10,937 bases of DNA from Flavobacteriaceae bacterium (GTDB lineage: Bacteria > Bacteroidota > Bacteroidia > Flavobacteriales > Flavobacteriaceae): contig JABDMQ010000402.1 of assembly GCA_013001365.1 (NCBI GenBank), positions 1 to 10,937 of the forward strand, in the 5' to 3' direction. The notes below the pieces were generated by a model. It saw only the letters and a program-made list of their open reading frames with translations. It was not told where the DNA came from and searched no databases. Position numbers and translations under genes: made by a program. This document shows positions 1 to 7,059 of the stretch, one piece after another (the first letter of the stretch is position 1; each line of letters opens with the position of its first letter).

Positions 1-555
1 GTCATGGAAATTGCCCAAGCATTCAAAATTGCTTCCGATAATGGTTCTACCCCTAAAAGAAGCATTCTTTTCCTGCATGTCACTGCAGAAGAAATTGGGC
101 TAGAAGGTTCAAGGTATTATACTGAGAATCCTGTTTTCCCATTGGAAAATACAATTTGCAATTTGAATATTGATATGATAGGACGCGTAGACCAGGTCCA
201 TGAAAATAATAAGGATTATATTTATTTGATAGGTAGTGATCGATTAAGCAAAGAGTTACATCATATCTCTGAAAGAGTCAATGAATCCTTTACGAATCTT
301 GAATTGGATTACACCTTCAATGCCGAGGACGACCGCAATCGTTTCTATTATAGGTCCGATCATTATAATTTCGCCAAGAACAACATACCAGTTATCTTCT
401 ATTTTAATGGTGTGCATGAAGACTATCATCAGCCTACTGATACGCCAGATAAAATCACTTACGAGCAATTGCAGAAAAGAGCTCAGCTAATTTTTGCAAC
501 GGCATGGCATGTAGCTAATATGGAGACACGTCTCGTAGTCGATAATAAAGACTGA
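1..555 (+). CDS. M28 family metallopeptidase, C-terminal part (5' end outside window)
   Basis: This is the last 184 codons of a zinc aminopeptidase-like protein whose frame is open through base 1, so the ATG at 4 is an internal Met and not a start. Visible family features, counted from base 1, are the HVTAEE segment with the catalytic and metal-binding glutamates (about residues 30-31), NLNIDMIGR with the metal aspartate (about 58), and the C-terminal YYRSDHYNFAKNN...YHQPTDTPDK segment with the last metal histidine (about 143). It aligns along its whole length with the gene at 658-2238, roughly two-thirds identical by eye, so the two are tandem paralogues. By that alignment about 340 N-terminal residues lie upstream: signal peptide, PA-type region and the HxD metal site. 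The enzyme is expected to trim N-terminal residues from peptides in the cell envelope or periplasm. No terminator is visible before the next gene, so the pair may be co-transcribed. Confidence 0.93.
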   Translation, partial: VMEIAQAFKIASDNGSTPKRSILFLHVTAEEIGLEGSRYYTENPVFPLENTICNLNIDMIGRVDQVHENNKDYIYLIGSDRLSKELHHISERVNESFTNLELDYTFNAEDDRNRFYYRSDHYNFAKNNIPVIFYFNGVHEDYHQPTDTPDKITYEQLQKRAQLIFATAWHVANMETRLVVDNKD

Positions 556-657
556 CCATTTGTGTCCTTAAATTGTGTTAAAACATTAAACAAATCTCAA
601 TCTACAGCTGGTTTTTTTGTAATATTGGGCTTCTAACAACAAAATTCTTCCTTAATA

Positions 658-2238
658 ATGAGAAAAGCACTGATTGTAATGGGCTTGGTTGCATTTGCAT
701 TTGCATGTGGGCCAAAAACCGTTACTGATACCGCAACAAAAGAAACTCGCTCGAGTGCACCTGCAGATCCAGCAATGTTTGCAAGTACGATTACTGAAGT
801 AGAACTTCGAAAAGAACTTATGACCTATGCTTCTGATGAATTCGAAGGTCGTGCCACTGGTACTCCGGGCCAGAAGAAAGCCGTGGAATACTTGAAGAAT
901 CAATATGTGGCCATGGGAATACCTTCCCCATTAGCACCTGAAGATTACTTTCAAGAAGTCCCATTGAATATTAACAAAACACCAAAAGTCAACTTGACCA
1001 TTGATGATAGATCCTATAATTACTTCGATGATTTCATAGTCATGACCTCAGGGGAATCTGAGGTTGTTGAATCCAGTCATATTGTTTATGCTGGATATGG
1101 CATTGACACTGACAATTATTCAGATTATACCCTTGATGTTACTGGAAAGATTGTCTTAATTAAATCCGGTGAACCTAAGAATGAGGATGGAACATTTATC
1201 GTAAATGGAACGAATGAAGCTTCTAAATGGTCCAACGGTAGGCAAGAAATGGCTGCTAAAAGAGATGCCGCCAAAGAGCGAGGTGCAAAAGCTGTTATCA
1301 TGGTTGCTCCAGAATTATTCCCAAGGTATTCTGCCTATTTCAAAAGCCAAGCAGAAAGTGGAGGTGGCGGAAGAATTTCTCTAAAAGGTGATAAAAACGT
1401 CATGCATGTCTTGCTGGCCAGTGAAGCTATGGGAACTGCTATTATGAATGATATGGCAAATAACAATAAGGCAGCAAGCATCGCGAAATCCTTTGAAATG
1501 GACTATACGAGTCAAGCTGAAGATGTGGAATCCGAAAATGTCGTTGCTTATATAAAGGGCTCGGAATCTCCAGATGAATATATTATAATATCTGCTCATC
1601 TCGATCATGTGGGTATTCAAGATGGCAAAGTATATAATGGTGCCGATGATGATGGATCTGGCACAGTAGCCATAATTGAAATTGCCGAAGCTTTTAAAGC
1701 CGCTTTAGAAAAAGGTCAAGGACCAAAGCGCTCTGTGGTGTTCTTGCACGTTACAGGTGAAGAAAGAGGTCTATTGGGTTCAAGGCATTATACCGATAAC
1801 GACCCTATTTTCCCATTGGAGAATACAGTTGCCAATTTGAACATTGACATGATAGGACGAATTGATCCTAAGCGCGAAGGAAATAGGAATTATGTTTACT
1901 TGATCGGGTCAGATAAATTAAGTACCGATTTACATAATATTTCTGAGGAAGTCAATAAGAAATATACTAATGTTGAATTGGATTATACTTATAATGACGA
2001 GAACGATCCTAATCGATTTTATTATCGATCGGATCATTACAATTTTGCCAAGAACAATGTTCCAATTATCTTTTATTTCAATGGAACACATGACGATTAT
2101 CATAAGCATACAGATACACCGGACAAGATCAATTACGACCTGCTAGAAAACAGAACCCGTTTGATATTCCATACGGCCTGGGAATTGGCGAACAGGGAGT
2201 CCCGTATTGTAGTGGACAAAGCTGAATTAGGAAATTAG
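658..2238 (+). CDS. M28 family zinc metallopeptidase, predicted lipoprotein
   Basis: This 526-residue protein is probably an exported di-zinc aminopeptidase that degrades peptides at the cell envelope. The N-terminus is a short lipoprotein signal: Arg-Lys, a hydrophobic stretch, then FAFAC with the lipidated Cys at 17. Residues about 120-280 look like the inserted PA-type domain. The M28 catalytic core follows. It shows SAHLDHVG (H314 metal ligand, D316), NGADDDGSG (D330 bridging metals), HVTGEERG (E368 general base, E369 ligand), NLNIDMIGR (D397) and DDYHKHTDTPDK (H482), so all expected active-site residues are present. The ATG at 658 is the only start that keeps the lipoprotein signal; no strong Shine-Dalgarno precedes it, as is usual in Bacteroidota. 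It lies 102 bp after its truncated paralogue and ends just before a strong terminator. Substrate preference cannot be read from the sequence. Confidence 0.95.
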   Translation: MRKALIVMGLVAFAFACGPKTVTDTATKETRSSAPADPAMFASTITEVELRKELMTYASDEFEGRATGTPGQKKAVEYLKNQYVAMGIPSPLAPEDYFQEVPLNINKTPKVNLTIDDRSYNYFDDFIVMTSGESEVVESSHIVYAGYGIDTDNYSDYTLDVTGKIVLIKSGEPKNEDGTFIVNGTNEASKWSNGRQEMAAKRDAAKERGAKAVIMVAPELFPRYSAYFKSQAESGGGGRISLKGDKNVMHVLLASEAMGTAIMNDMANNNKAASIAKSFEMDYTSQAEDVESENVVAYIKGSESPDEYIIISAHLDHVGIQDGKVYNGADDDGSGTVAIIEIAEAFKAALEKGQGPKRSVVFLHVTGEERGLLGSRHYTDNDPIFPLENTVANLNIDMIGRIDPKREGNRNYVYLIGSDKLSTDLHNISEEVNKKYTNVELDYTYNDENDPNRFYYRSDHYNFAKNNVPIIFYFNGTHDDYHKHTDTPDKINYDLLENRTRLIFHTAWELANRESRIVVDKAELGN

Positions 2239-2260
2239 TTAAATCACCATTCATATATAC

Positions 2261-2294
2261 AAAAAAGCCTTTCAGAAACTGAAAGGCTTTTTTT
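2261..2294 (+). terminator. Rho-independent terminator of the M28 peptidase gene
   Basis: A 15-bp stem (2261-2275 with 2279-2293) closes an AAA loop and ends in seven T residues (2288-2294). It begins 22 bases after the peptidase stop codon. The upstream arm starts with an A-run, so the hairpin could also act on the other strand. Confidence 0.92.
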
Positions 2295-2312
2295 GACGAA
2301 GTCAATTTCGTC
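2295..2312. repeat. Small inverted repeat next to the terminator
   Basis: GACGAA (2295-2300) and TTCGTC (2307-2312) form a 6-bp stem with a 6-base loop. It abuts the T-run of the peptidase terminator and lies two bases before the tRNA-derived repeat at 2315. There is no T-run of its own, so it is not a separate terminator. It may be part of the REP-like unit that follows. Confidence 0.5.
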
Positions 2313-2314
2313 TT

Positions 2315-2332
2315 GGGTGGAAGATGGGACTC
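2315..2332 (-). repeat. Direct repeat of the tRNA-His 3' end (18 bp, exact)
   Basis: GGGTGGAAGATGGGACTC here is identical, in the same orientation, to 2426-2443, which encodes the 3' part of the T-loop, the T-stem 3' strand, the acceptor 3' strand and the discriminator of tRNA-His. Beyond 18 bases the two copies diverge completely, and no anticodon or D-arm sequence is present. It is therefore a duplicated tRNA tail and not a tRNA gene. Tails of this kind can be left by tRNA-targeting integrases as an attachment-site copy, or by decay of a former tandem tRNA; the sequence does not decide between these. Confidence 0.8.
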
Positions 2333-2369
2333 ACCTCGACTTCGCTCGGTATGAACTTCTCGTCCCATC
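2323..2369. repeat. REP-like intergenic palindromic segment
   Basis: GATGGGAC (2323-2330) and GTCCCATC (2362-2369) are perfect 8-bp inverted arms around a 31-base centre containing CCTCGACTTCGCTCGGT. From memory, short intergenic sequences with a GAGCGAAGTCGA core recur many times in Flavobacteriia genomes, and this centre resembles them; only one copy lies in this window, so repetitiveness is not shown here. The left arm overlaps the tRNA-derived repeat at 2315-2332. Confidence 0.5.
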
Positions 2370-2387
2370 CCTTCAAAACTAGCAATT

Positions 2388-2415
2388 AAAAAAGTCCTTC
2401 ATTACTGAAGGACTT
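2388..2415 (-). terminator. Rho-independent terminator downstream of tRNA-His
   Basis: A 10-bp stem (2392-2401 with 2406-2415) with a 4-base loop is followed, on the minus strand, by six T residues (complement of 2388-2393). It lies about 12 bases beyond the tRNA 3' end, correctly placed and oriented to end tRNA transcription. Confidence 0.9.
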
Positions 2416-2426
2416 ATATTTAAAAG

Positions 2427-2501
2427 GGTGGAAGATGGGACTCGAACCCACGACATCTGGTACCACAAACCAGCGCTCTAACCAACTGAGCTACAACCAC
2501 C
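2427..2501 (-). tRNA. tRNA-His (anticodon GTG)
   Basis: Read on the minus strand, the sequence folds as a tRNA. The D-arm is GCTC...GAGC, the anticodon stem CTGGT/ACCAG encloses the loop TTGTGGT, and the T-arm is GTGGG-TTCGAGT-CCCAT. The anticodon GTG reads His codons. A G at the -1 position (complement of 2501) opposite a C at position 73 is the identity feature expected of tRNA-His. CCA is not encoded. Oddly, the acceptor stem GTGGTTG/CTTCCAC has two adjacent U-U mismatches (5-68 and 6-67), and the 3' strand responsible is part of the 18-bp repeat copied at 2315-2332. A promoter (2515-2545) and a terminator (2388-2415) flank it, so it looks like an independent transcription unit. Confidence 0.95.
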
Positions 2502-2514
2502 ATTTGTTAGGTTG

Positions 2515-2545
2515 CAAATTTAATTGTTTTACATTTTACAACAAA
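2515..2545 (-). promoter_or_regulatory. Bacteroidota-type sigma-A promoter for tRNA-His
   Basis: On the minus strand TAAATTTG (2522 to 2515) matches the Bacteroidota -7 consensus TAnnTTTG exactly. TTTG (2545 to 2542) provides the -33 element with a 19-base spacer to the -7 box. Transcription would start around 2510, about ten bases before the mature tRNA 5' end. The TTTG...TAnnTTTG layout supports assignment to this phylum. Confidence 0.8.
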
Positions 2546-2560
2546 GCTATTTTGTAATAT

Positions 2561-3277
2561 TTATAAAAGGTCCGACAACGAACTAACGGCTGGATAACGC
2601 TCTACAGTAAAGCCTTCGCCATGCTCCTTACCTATCAATCTTCCAAGGTCCTGTGCACGATAAACTACACTATCCAAAAAATTCTTACTGGATATGGGGG
2701 TTTGTGGTTCCTTGCTTTCAGCATTGAAGAACTGTGATCTAAATGCTTGTATGGCAGAAAGCTTCTGGTCAATGAAGCCACTTACGTCTACAACGAAATC
2801 GGGCTCGATATTTTTCCACTGAATAAAATGATAAACGCGTTTTGGACGCCAAGCTTGTTGGACTTCGTTATCATGAACCGTTTCGATTTTCTGCAACCCA
2901 CTTAAAAAGCATGAATCACTGGCCAATCTACTTCCTTTACCATGATCTATATGCCTATCATCTATTGCATTGCATAATACTATTTCTGGCCTATACTTAC
3001 GAATTACCTTTATCACTTCTAATTGTGAAGACTTGTCGTTACTGAAGAATCCATCAGCCAATCCAAGGTTTTCACGAAAAGACACTCCAAGCATTTCTGC
3101 TGCGTCCTTGGCTTCCTTATCACGGATTTCAGCAGTACCACGAGTACCTAATTCGCCTCGCGTCAAATCTAGTATTCCAACTTTTTTACCATTGGCTATT
3201 TCCTTGGCGATTGTCGCTCCGCAACCTAATTCTACGTCATCGGGATGAGCGCCAATGGCAAGTATGTCTATTTTCAT
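2561..3277 (-). CDS. bshB1: Bacillithiol biosynthesis deacetylase BshB1
   Basis: This 238-residue cytoplasmic LmbE/PIG-L family zinc hydrolase removes the acetyl group from GlcNAc-malate to give GlcN-malate, the second step of bacillithiol synthesis. The N-terminal GAHPDDVELGCG motif supplies H11 and D14 as zinc ligands and D13 as the probable general base. DDRHIDHG supplies H112 as the third ligand and H109 as the probable transition-state histidine. The LTRGELGTRGT segment (about 38-48) and the length match the BshB1 subgroup. BshA and BshC are not in the window. The ATG at 3277 puts the motif at its usual distance from the N-terminus; only a weak purine stretch precedes it. It points toward tRNA-His on the same strand, 59 bases away, but the tRNA has its own promoter and terminator. 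A deacetylase acting on a related conjugate or amino sugar is the alternative; the subgroup call is confident. Confidence 0.92.
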   Translation of the reverse strand: MKIDILAIGAHPDDVELGCGATIAKEIANGKKVGILDLTRGELGTRGTAEIRDKEAKDAAEMLGVSFRENLGLADGFFSNDKSSQLEVIKVIRKYRPEIVLCNAIDDRHIDHGKGSRLASDSCFLSGLQKIETVHDNEVQQAWRPKRVYHFIQWKNIEPDFVVDVSGFIDQKLSAIQAFRSQFFNAESKEPQTPISSKNFLDSVVYRAQDLGRLIGKEHGEGFTVERYPAVSSLSDLL

Positions 3278-3425
3278 GTCTTTTCTTCAATTCTATTCTG
3301 GTAAAAATATTAAAAAGAAGATAGAAAACCGTGGTCTTTCTAATTCGCAAACGGTTTCGTTTGAAAATTCTATCATTTCTTAACATTATAACCTATTGAA
3401 ATTGAATACTTCATAATTCCATCAA

Positions 3426-3445
3426 AGTATGACATTGGTCATACT
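3426..3445. promoter_or_regulatory. Operator-like palindrome upstream of the SLC13 permease
   Basis: AGTATGAC (3426-3433) and GTCATACT (3438-3445) are perfect 8-bp arms around ATTG. The site ends 12 bases before the first ATG of the permease, or 51 bases before the alternative Met at 3497. With no T-run it is not a terminator. Symmetry and position suit a dimeric regulator site or a 5'-leader hairpin. No exact -7 box was found near it, so its relation to a promoter is unknown. Confidence 0.5.
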
Positions 3446-3457
3446 ATTCCCTTAGTA

Positions 3458-5335
3458 ATGCAAGTAATTTTACATTATAAACGTACAATCCGTTTTATGA
3501 CCTTGATGCTGATCATTCTTTCAATTACAATTATTCTCTTCATTTGGGGTAAGTTCACACCAGACATGATTGCATTGATGTCGATGTTAAGCTTGTTCCT
3601 TTTTGGAATTTTGGACCTCAATGAAACATTTTCAGGATTCAGTAATCCAACAGTTATTATGATTGCTGCGCTCTTTATTATTGGTGAAGGATTGTCGCAA
3701 ACAGGTTGGACAGCATTGGCGGGTGAGAAATTCATGAAGCTCGCTCGCAAAAGCACGACTCGGCTTTTATTGATAACCACATTCGGCTCTGGTCTGCTCT
3801 CAGGAGTGGTGAGCAATACTGGCACAGTGGCAACATTAATGCCTGTTACGATTGCTTCAGCTTGGAGTATGGGAACACTTCCATCTAAATTATTGATGCC
3901 TGTTGCTTTTGGCTCGAATACTGGAGGATTGCTAACCCTTACCGGTACGCCTCCAAATATAATCGTGAATAACACCATGATAGAAAGCGGTCTTGAAGGC
4001 TTTTCATTCTTCGAATTCGGACTGATCGGATTACCGCTTCTCCTACTTACACTTGTATATTTTAAGTATGTAGGTTACTCATTATTACCGAACAATAAAA
4101 CCAACAACAAACCTGTAGATATAAGCACCACTGTACATAAATGGATCGAAGCCTATAAAGTGGACAATGATTATTATCGGCTTCGGGTTCGTTCCGTATC
4201 CCCTTTATTGAACACCAAGTTAGGAGACTGGAATTTTGAAAAGAACTATAACGTATCCATTTTGCGCATCAAGAGAAGGCACCCAAATGTCTTAAAAGGA
4301 AATGACCCTTATATAGAATTCCCAAAAAATTCAACTGAATTTCTTTACCATGATATCCTGACCGTTAAAGGAGATACAGAAGCCATTAATGCAATAATGA
4401 TAAAATTCCGATTAGGATTATTGCCCTTAGAACCAATTGCAGATGAATTACGAAATAACTTGGTCAATCAAGAGGTCGGTATGGCAGAAGTACTGGTGAC
4501 CCCTAAATCAGTGCTGGTGGGTAGGAATATCAAATTAGGCAATTTCTTCGAGCGTTTTGGTGTTCAATTAATGGCTGCTTCAAGGAATAATAAGCCATTG
4601 ACAGAACGAGATATTGAAGTGAAAGCAGGAGATGCCTATTTAATTCGAGGTATATGGGCAGACATCGAAAAACTAAACCAGCACCACGACAACCTTGTTA
4701 TTTGCGGCAGTCCTGAGGGCATGTCAAGAACCATGACAAATCTTACATATAAGTCTTATATCGCACTATTCGCACTTGTATTGATGATAACACTATTAGT
4801 TCTTAACATCGTTCCAGGTGCCGTTGCAGCATTAATAGCCGCAGGCATAATTTTGATAGCACAATGTGTGCCTTTGACCAAGGCCTATAAAGGTATTAGT
4901 TGGATCAGTGTGATCATGATAGCCGCAATGATCCCAATGGGCATAGCCCTTCAAAAAACTGGAACGGCAACCATGATCGCAAATGGTTTGGTGCATTCTC
5001 TTGGAGCATTACATCCAGTCGTACTTCTTGGAGGGGTTTTCCTTTTGACTACTACCTTCAGTCAGGTTATCAATAATTCTGCAACAGCAGTACTTATGGC
5101 TCCGATAGTGATCATTTCAGCGAATACATTGAATATGTCTGCAGCGCCATTTATGATTGCTGTGGCCATAAGTGCATCAACTGCATTCTTGACTCCAGTT
5201 GGCACAACTACCAATGCTATGATAATGACAGCGGGCGGATACAAGTTCAATGATTATATGAAAGTAGGCGTGCCCTTATTATTATTATTTCTTATAACGA
5301 CATTATTATTAGTGCCACTAATTTGGCCATTTTAA
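3458..5335 (+). CDS. SLC13/DASS family anion:Na+ symporter with internal TrkA-C domains
   Basis: This 625-residue inner-membrane permease belongs to the divalent anion/sodium symporter superfamily, which carries dicarboxylates, sulfate or similar anions. The N-terminal membrane half (about 14-207) contains VVSNTGTVATL (119-121 SNT) and GSNTGGLLTLTGTPPN (152-167). A soluble segment (about 225-420) holds two regions resembling TrkA-C (RCK_C) ligand-binding domains. The second membrane half (about 433-623) contains VINNSATAVLMAPI and TPVGTTTNAM, the repeated counterpart of the first motif pair. That internal duplication and the soluble insert are typical of bacterial 'SLC13 family permease' proteins of about 600 residues. 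The start is uncertain: ATG 3458 gives the longest frame, while Met14 (3497) begins directly at the first membrane segment. The stop is 18 bp before pckA, so the two are probably co-transcribed, which makes a C4-dicarboxylate substrate attractive; sulfate cannot be excluded. Confidence 0.9.
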   Translation: MQVILHYKRTIRFMTLMLIILSITIILFIWGKFTPDMIALMSMLSLFLFGILDLNETFSGFSNPTVIMIAALFIIGEGLSQTGWTALAGEKFMKLARKSTTRLLLITTFGSGLLSGVVSNTGTVATLMPVTIASAWSMGTLPSKLLMPVAFGSNTGGLLTLTGTPPNIIVNNTMIESGLEGFSFFEFGLIGLPLLLLTLVYFKYVGYSLLPNNKTNNKPVDISTTVHKWIEAYKVDNDYYRLRVRSVSPLLNTKLGDWNFEKNYNVSILRIKRRHPNVLKGNDPYIEFPKNSTEFLYHDILTVKGDTEAINAIMIKFRLGLLPLEPIADELRNNLVNQEVGMAEVLVTPKSVLVGRNIKLGNFFERFGVQLMAASRNNKPLTERDIEVKAGDAYLIRGIWADIEKLNQHHDNLVICGSPEGMSRTMTNLTYKSYIALFALVLMITLLVLNIVPGAVAALIAAGIILIAQCVPLTKAYKGISWISVIMIAAMIPMGIALQKTGTATMIANGLVHSLGALHPVVLLGGVFLLTTTFSQVINNSATAVLMAPIVIISANTLNMSAAPFMIAVAISASTAFLTPVGTTTNAMIMTAGGYKFNDYMKVGVPLLLLFLITTLLLVPLIWPF

Positions 5336-5353
5336 AATTTAAAACAATTATTC

Positions 5354-6991
5354 ATGGAAACACAATTAAATCAATCACAAATGAAAACACAAGACCTTAC
5401 ACGTTACAGGTTGAAAGATACCAATGCGCATTGGAATCTTTCGCCAGAAGAACTACAGCGCATCACCGTAGAAAAAGGAATGGGAAAGGAAACCAATAAT
5501 GGAACATTGGCCATTAATACTGGAAAGTTTACTGGTCGTTCTCCTCAGGACCGTTTCTTGGTGAAAGATGATTATACTAAAGACAGAGTTTGGTGGGGCA
5601 AGACCAATAAGGCAATTTCACCTGAAAATTTTGATTACTTGCAATCTGAGATCGAAAACTATTTTAGCGGCAAGGAGATCTATGTCAGGGATGGCTATGT
5701 TTGTGCTGATCCCAAATACAGGATGAACGTAAGGACTATTACGGAATACCCATGGTCCAATATGTTCATATACAACATGTTCTTAAGGCCTGAAGCTTCA
5801 GAACTAGAAGATTTTGAAGAAGAATGGTTAGTACTTTGTGCACCTGGATATGAGTGCAAAGAACCTTCTAAGTACGGATTGCGCCAAGGTAACTTTTCGA
5901 TATTGAACTTTACGAAGAAGATTGCTTTGGTTGGTGGTTCTGCCTATACCGGTGAAATGAAAAAAGGTATTTTCTCAGCCTTGAACATGATTCTACCGAC
6001 AGATAAGAATGTTTTACCAATGCACTGTTCTGCCAATGTTGGTGAAGATGGTGATACAGCCATTTTCTTTGGATTGTCAGGAACTGGTAAAACTACATTA
6101 TCTGCCGACCCAGACAGAAAACTTATCGGAGACGATGAACACGGATGGACAGAAGAAAATACCATTTTTAATTTCGAGGGAGGATGTTATGCCAAGGCCA
6201 TCGATCTAACTGAAGAAAAGGAACCCGATATTTACAGGGCGATCAAGCCCGGAGCAATTCTTGAAAATGTTATCTTCAAGGATAATGGAGAAGTCGATTA
6301 TATGGACAGCTCAATCACGCAGAATACGCGTGTTAGCTATCCAATCTACCATATAGATAATATCCAGGAACCATCTTATGCTGGTAATCCAACAAATATA
6401 TTTTTCTTGACCTGTGATGCCTTTGGGGTATTACCTCCAGTATCTAAGCTTACACCAGGACAAGCAGCGTATCATTTCATATCTGGATATACGGCAAAAG
6501 TTGCCGGTACAGAAGCAGGAATTACCGAACCTGTACCTTCGTTTTCCGCATGTTTCGGCGAGCCTTTCATGCCTTTGCATCCTACCGTTTATGCGGAAAT
6601 GCTTAGCAAGAAAATGCAAGATGCTGGTGTGAACGTTTGGCTCATAAACACAGGCTGGAGCGGAGGCCCTTATGGCGTTGGTTCTAGAATAAAGTTAAAG
6701 TACACAAGAGCTATGATCACCGCAAATTTAAATGGAGAAATGGAAAAAGTAGATTATGAACAACATCCAATTTTTGGACTATTTATGCCTAAATACTGTC
6801 CTAATGTACCAACAGAGATCTTAGATCCAATGAACACTTGGTTGCAGAAAGGTGGATACATAAGTAAGGCCATTCAATTAGCACACTCGTTCCACTTGAA
6901 TTTTGAAAAATTTGCAAGTGAGGCATCACAACAAATCATTGAAGGTGGACCATTAATTGATGAGCATCATCACTTACATGACCACATTTAA
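5354..6991 (+). CDS. pckA: Phosphoenolpyruvate carboxykinase (ATP)
   Basis: PckA interconverts oxaloacetate + ATP and phosphoenolpyruvate + CO2 + ADP in the cytoplasm. It is the first step of gluconeogenesis, or runs in reverse as a CO2-fixing anaplerotic reaction. The 545-residue protein is full length for the ATP-dependent family. Visible signatures are GKFTGRSPQDRF (R62, substrate binding), YTGEMKKGIF (K204 region, metal/substrate), MHCSANVG (H224, metal), the P-loop GLSGTGKTT (240-248), LIGDDEHGW (D260/D261, metal), FEGGCYAK and NTRVSYP (R326). ATG 5354 is taken as the start; Met11 is possible. The C-terminus ends in a His-rich tail with five His among residues 538-544, which I do not recognise as a family feature. 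It follows the SLC13 permease by 18 bp and ends before a strong bidirectional terminator, so the two genes form the likely operon. Confidence 0.97.
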   Translation: METQLNQSQMKTQDLTRYRLKDTNAHWNLSPEELQRITVEKGMGKETNNGTLAINTGKFTGRSPQDRFLVKDDYTKDRVWWGKTNKAISPENFDYLQSEIENYFSGKEIYVRDGYVCADPKYRMNVRTITEYPWSNMFIYNMFLRPEASELEDFEEEWLVLCAPGYECKEPSKYGLRQGNFSILNFTKKIALVGGSAYTGEMKKGIFSALNMILPTDKNVLPMHCSANVGEDGDTAIFFGLSGTGKTTLSADPDRKLIGDDEHGWTEENTIFNFEGGCYAKAIDLTEEKEPDIYRAIKPGAILENVIFKDNGEVDYMDSSITQNTRVSYPIYHIDNIQEPSYAGNPTNIFFLTCDAFGVLPPVSKLTPGQAAYHFISGYTAKVAGTEAGITEPVPSFSACFGEPFMPLHPTVYAEMLSKKMQDAGVNVWLINTGWSGGPYGVGSRIKLKYTRAMITANLNGEMEKVDYEQHPIFGLFMPKYCPNVPTEILDPMNTWLQKGGYISKAIQLAHSFHLNFEKFASEASQQIIEGGPLIDEHHHLHDHI

Positions 6992-7006
6992 TTGTTTCTA
7001 TGAAAG

Positions 7007-7037
7007 AAAGAGCCCATTGCATGCAATGGGCTCTTTT
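7007..7037. terminator. Bidirectional terminator between convergent pckA and the PLP-enzyme gene
   Basis: Bases 7007-7036 are a perfect 30-bp palindrome (15-bp arms, GC-rich core GAGCCCATTGC). It starts 15 bases after the pckA stop and 23 bases before the end of the opposing gene. Short T-runs follow on both strands (TTTT on plus, TTTCTTTC on minus), so it can end transcription from either side. Confidence 0.9.
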
Positions 7038-7059
7038 GATTTTAAAAGTAATTATGCTT

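Noticed and set aside
652..903. Open frame antisense to the start of the M28 peptidase
   Set aside because: Cys-rich low-sense translation fully overlapping a confident gene, with no initiation signal.
2315..2332. A second tRNA or tRNA pseudogene
   Set aside because: Only the last 18 bases match; there is no D-arm, anticodon arm or acceptor 5' strand beside it.
3475..3978. Long open frame antisense to the permease (167 codons)
   Set aside because: It lies wholly inside a well-supported gene on the other strand, has no family signature, and reads as reverse-complement hydrophobic codons.
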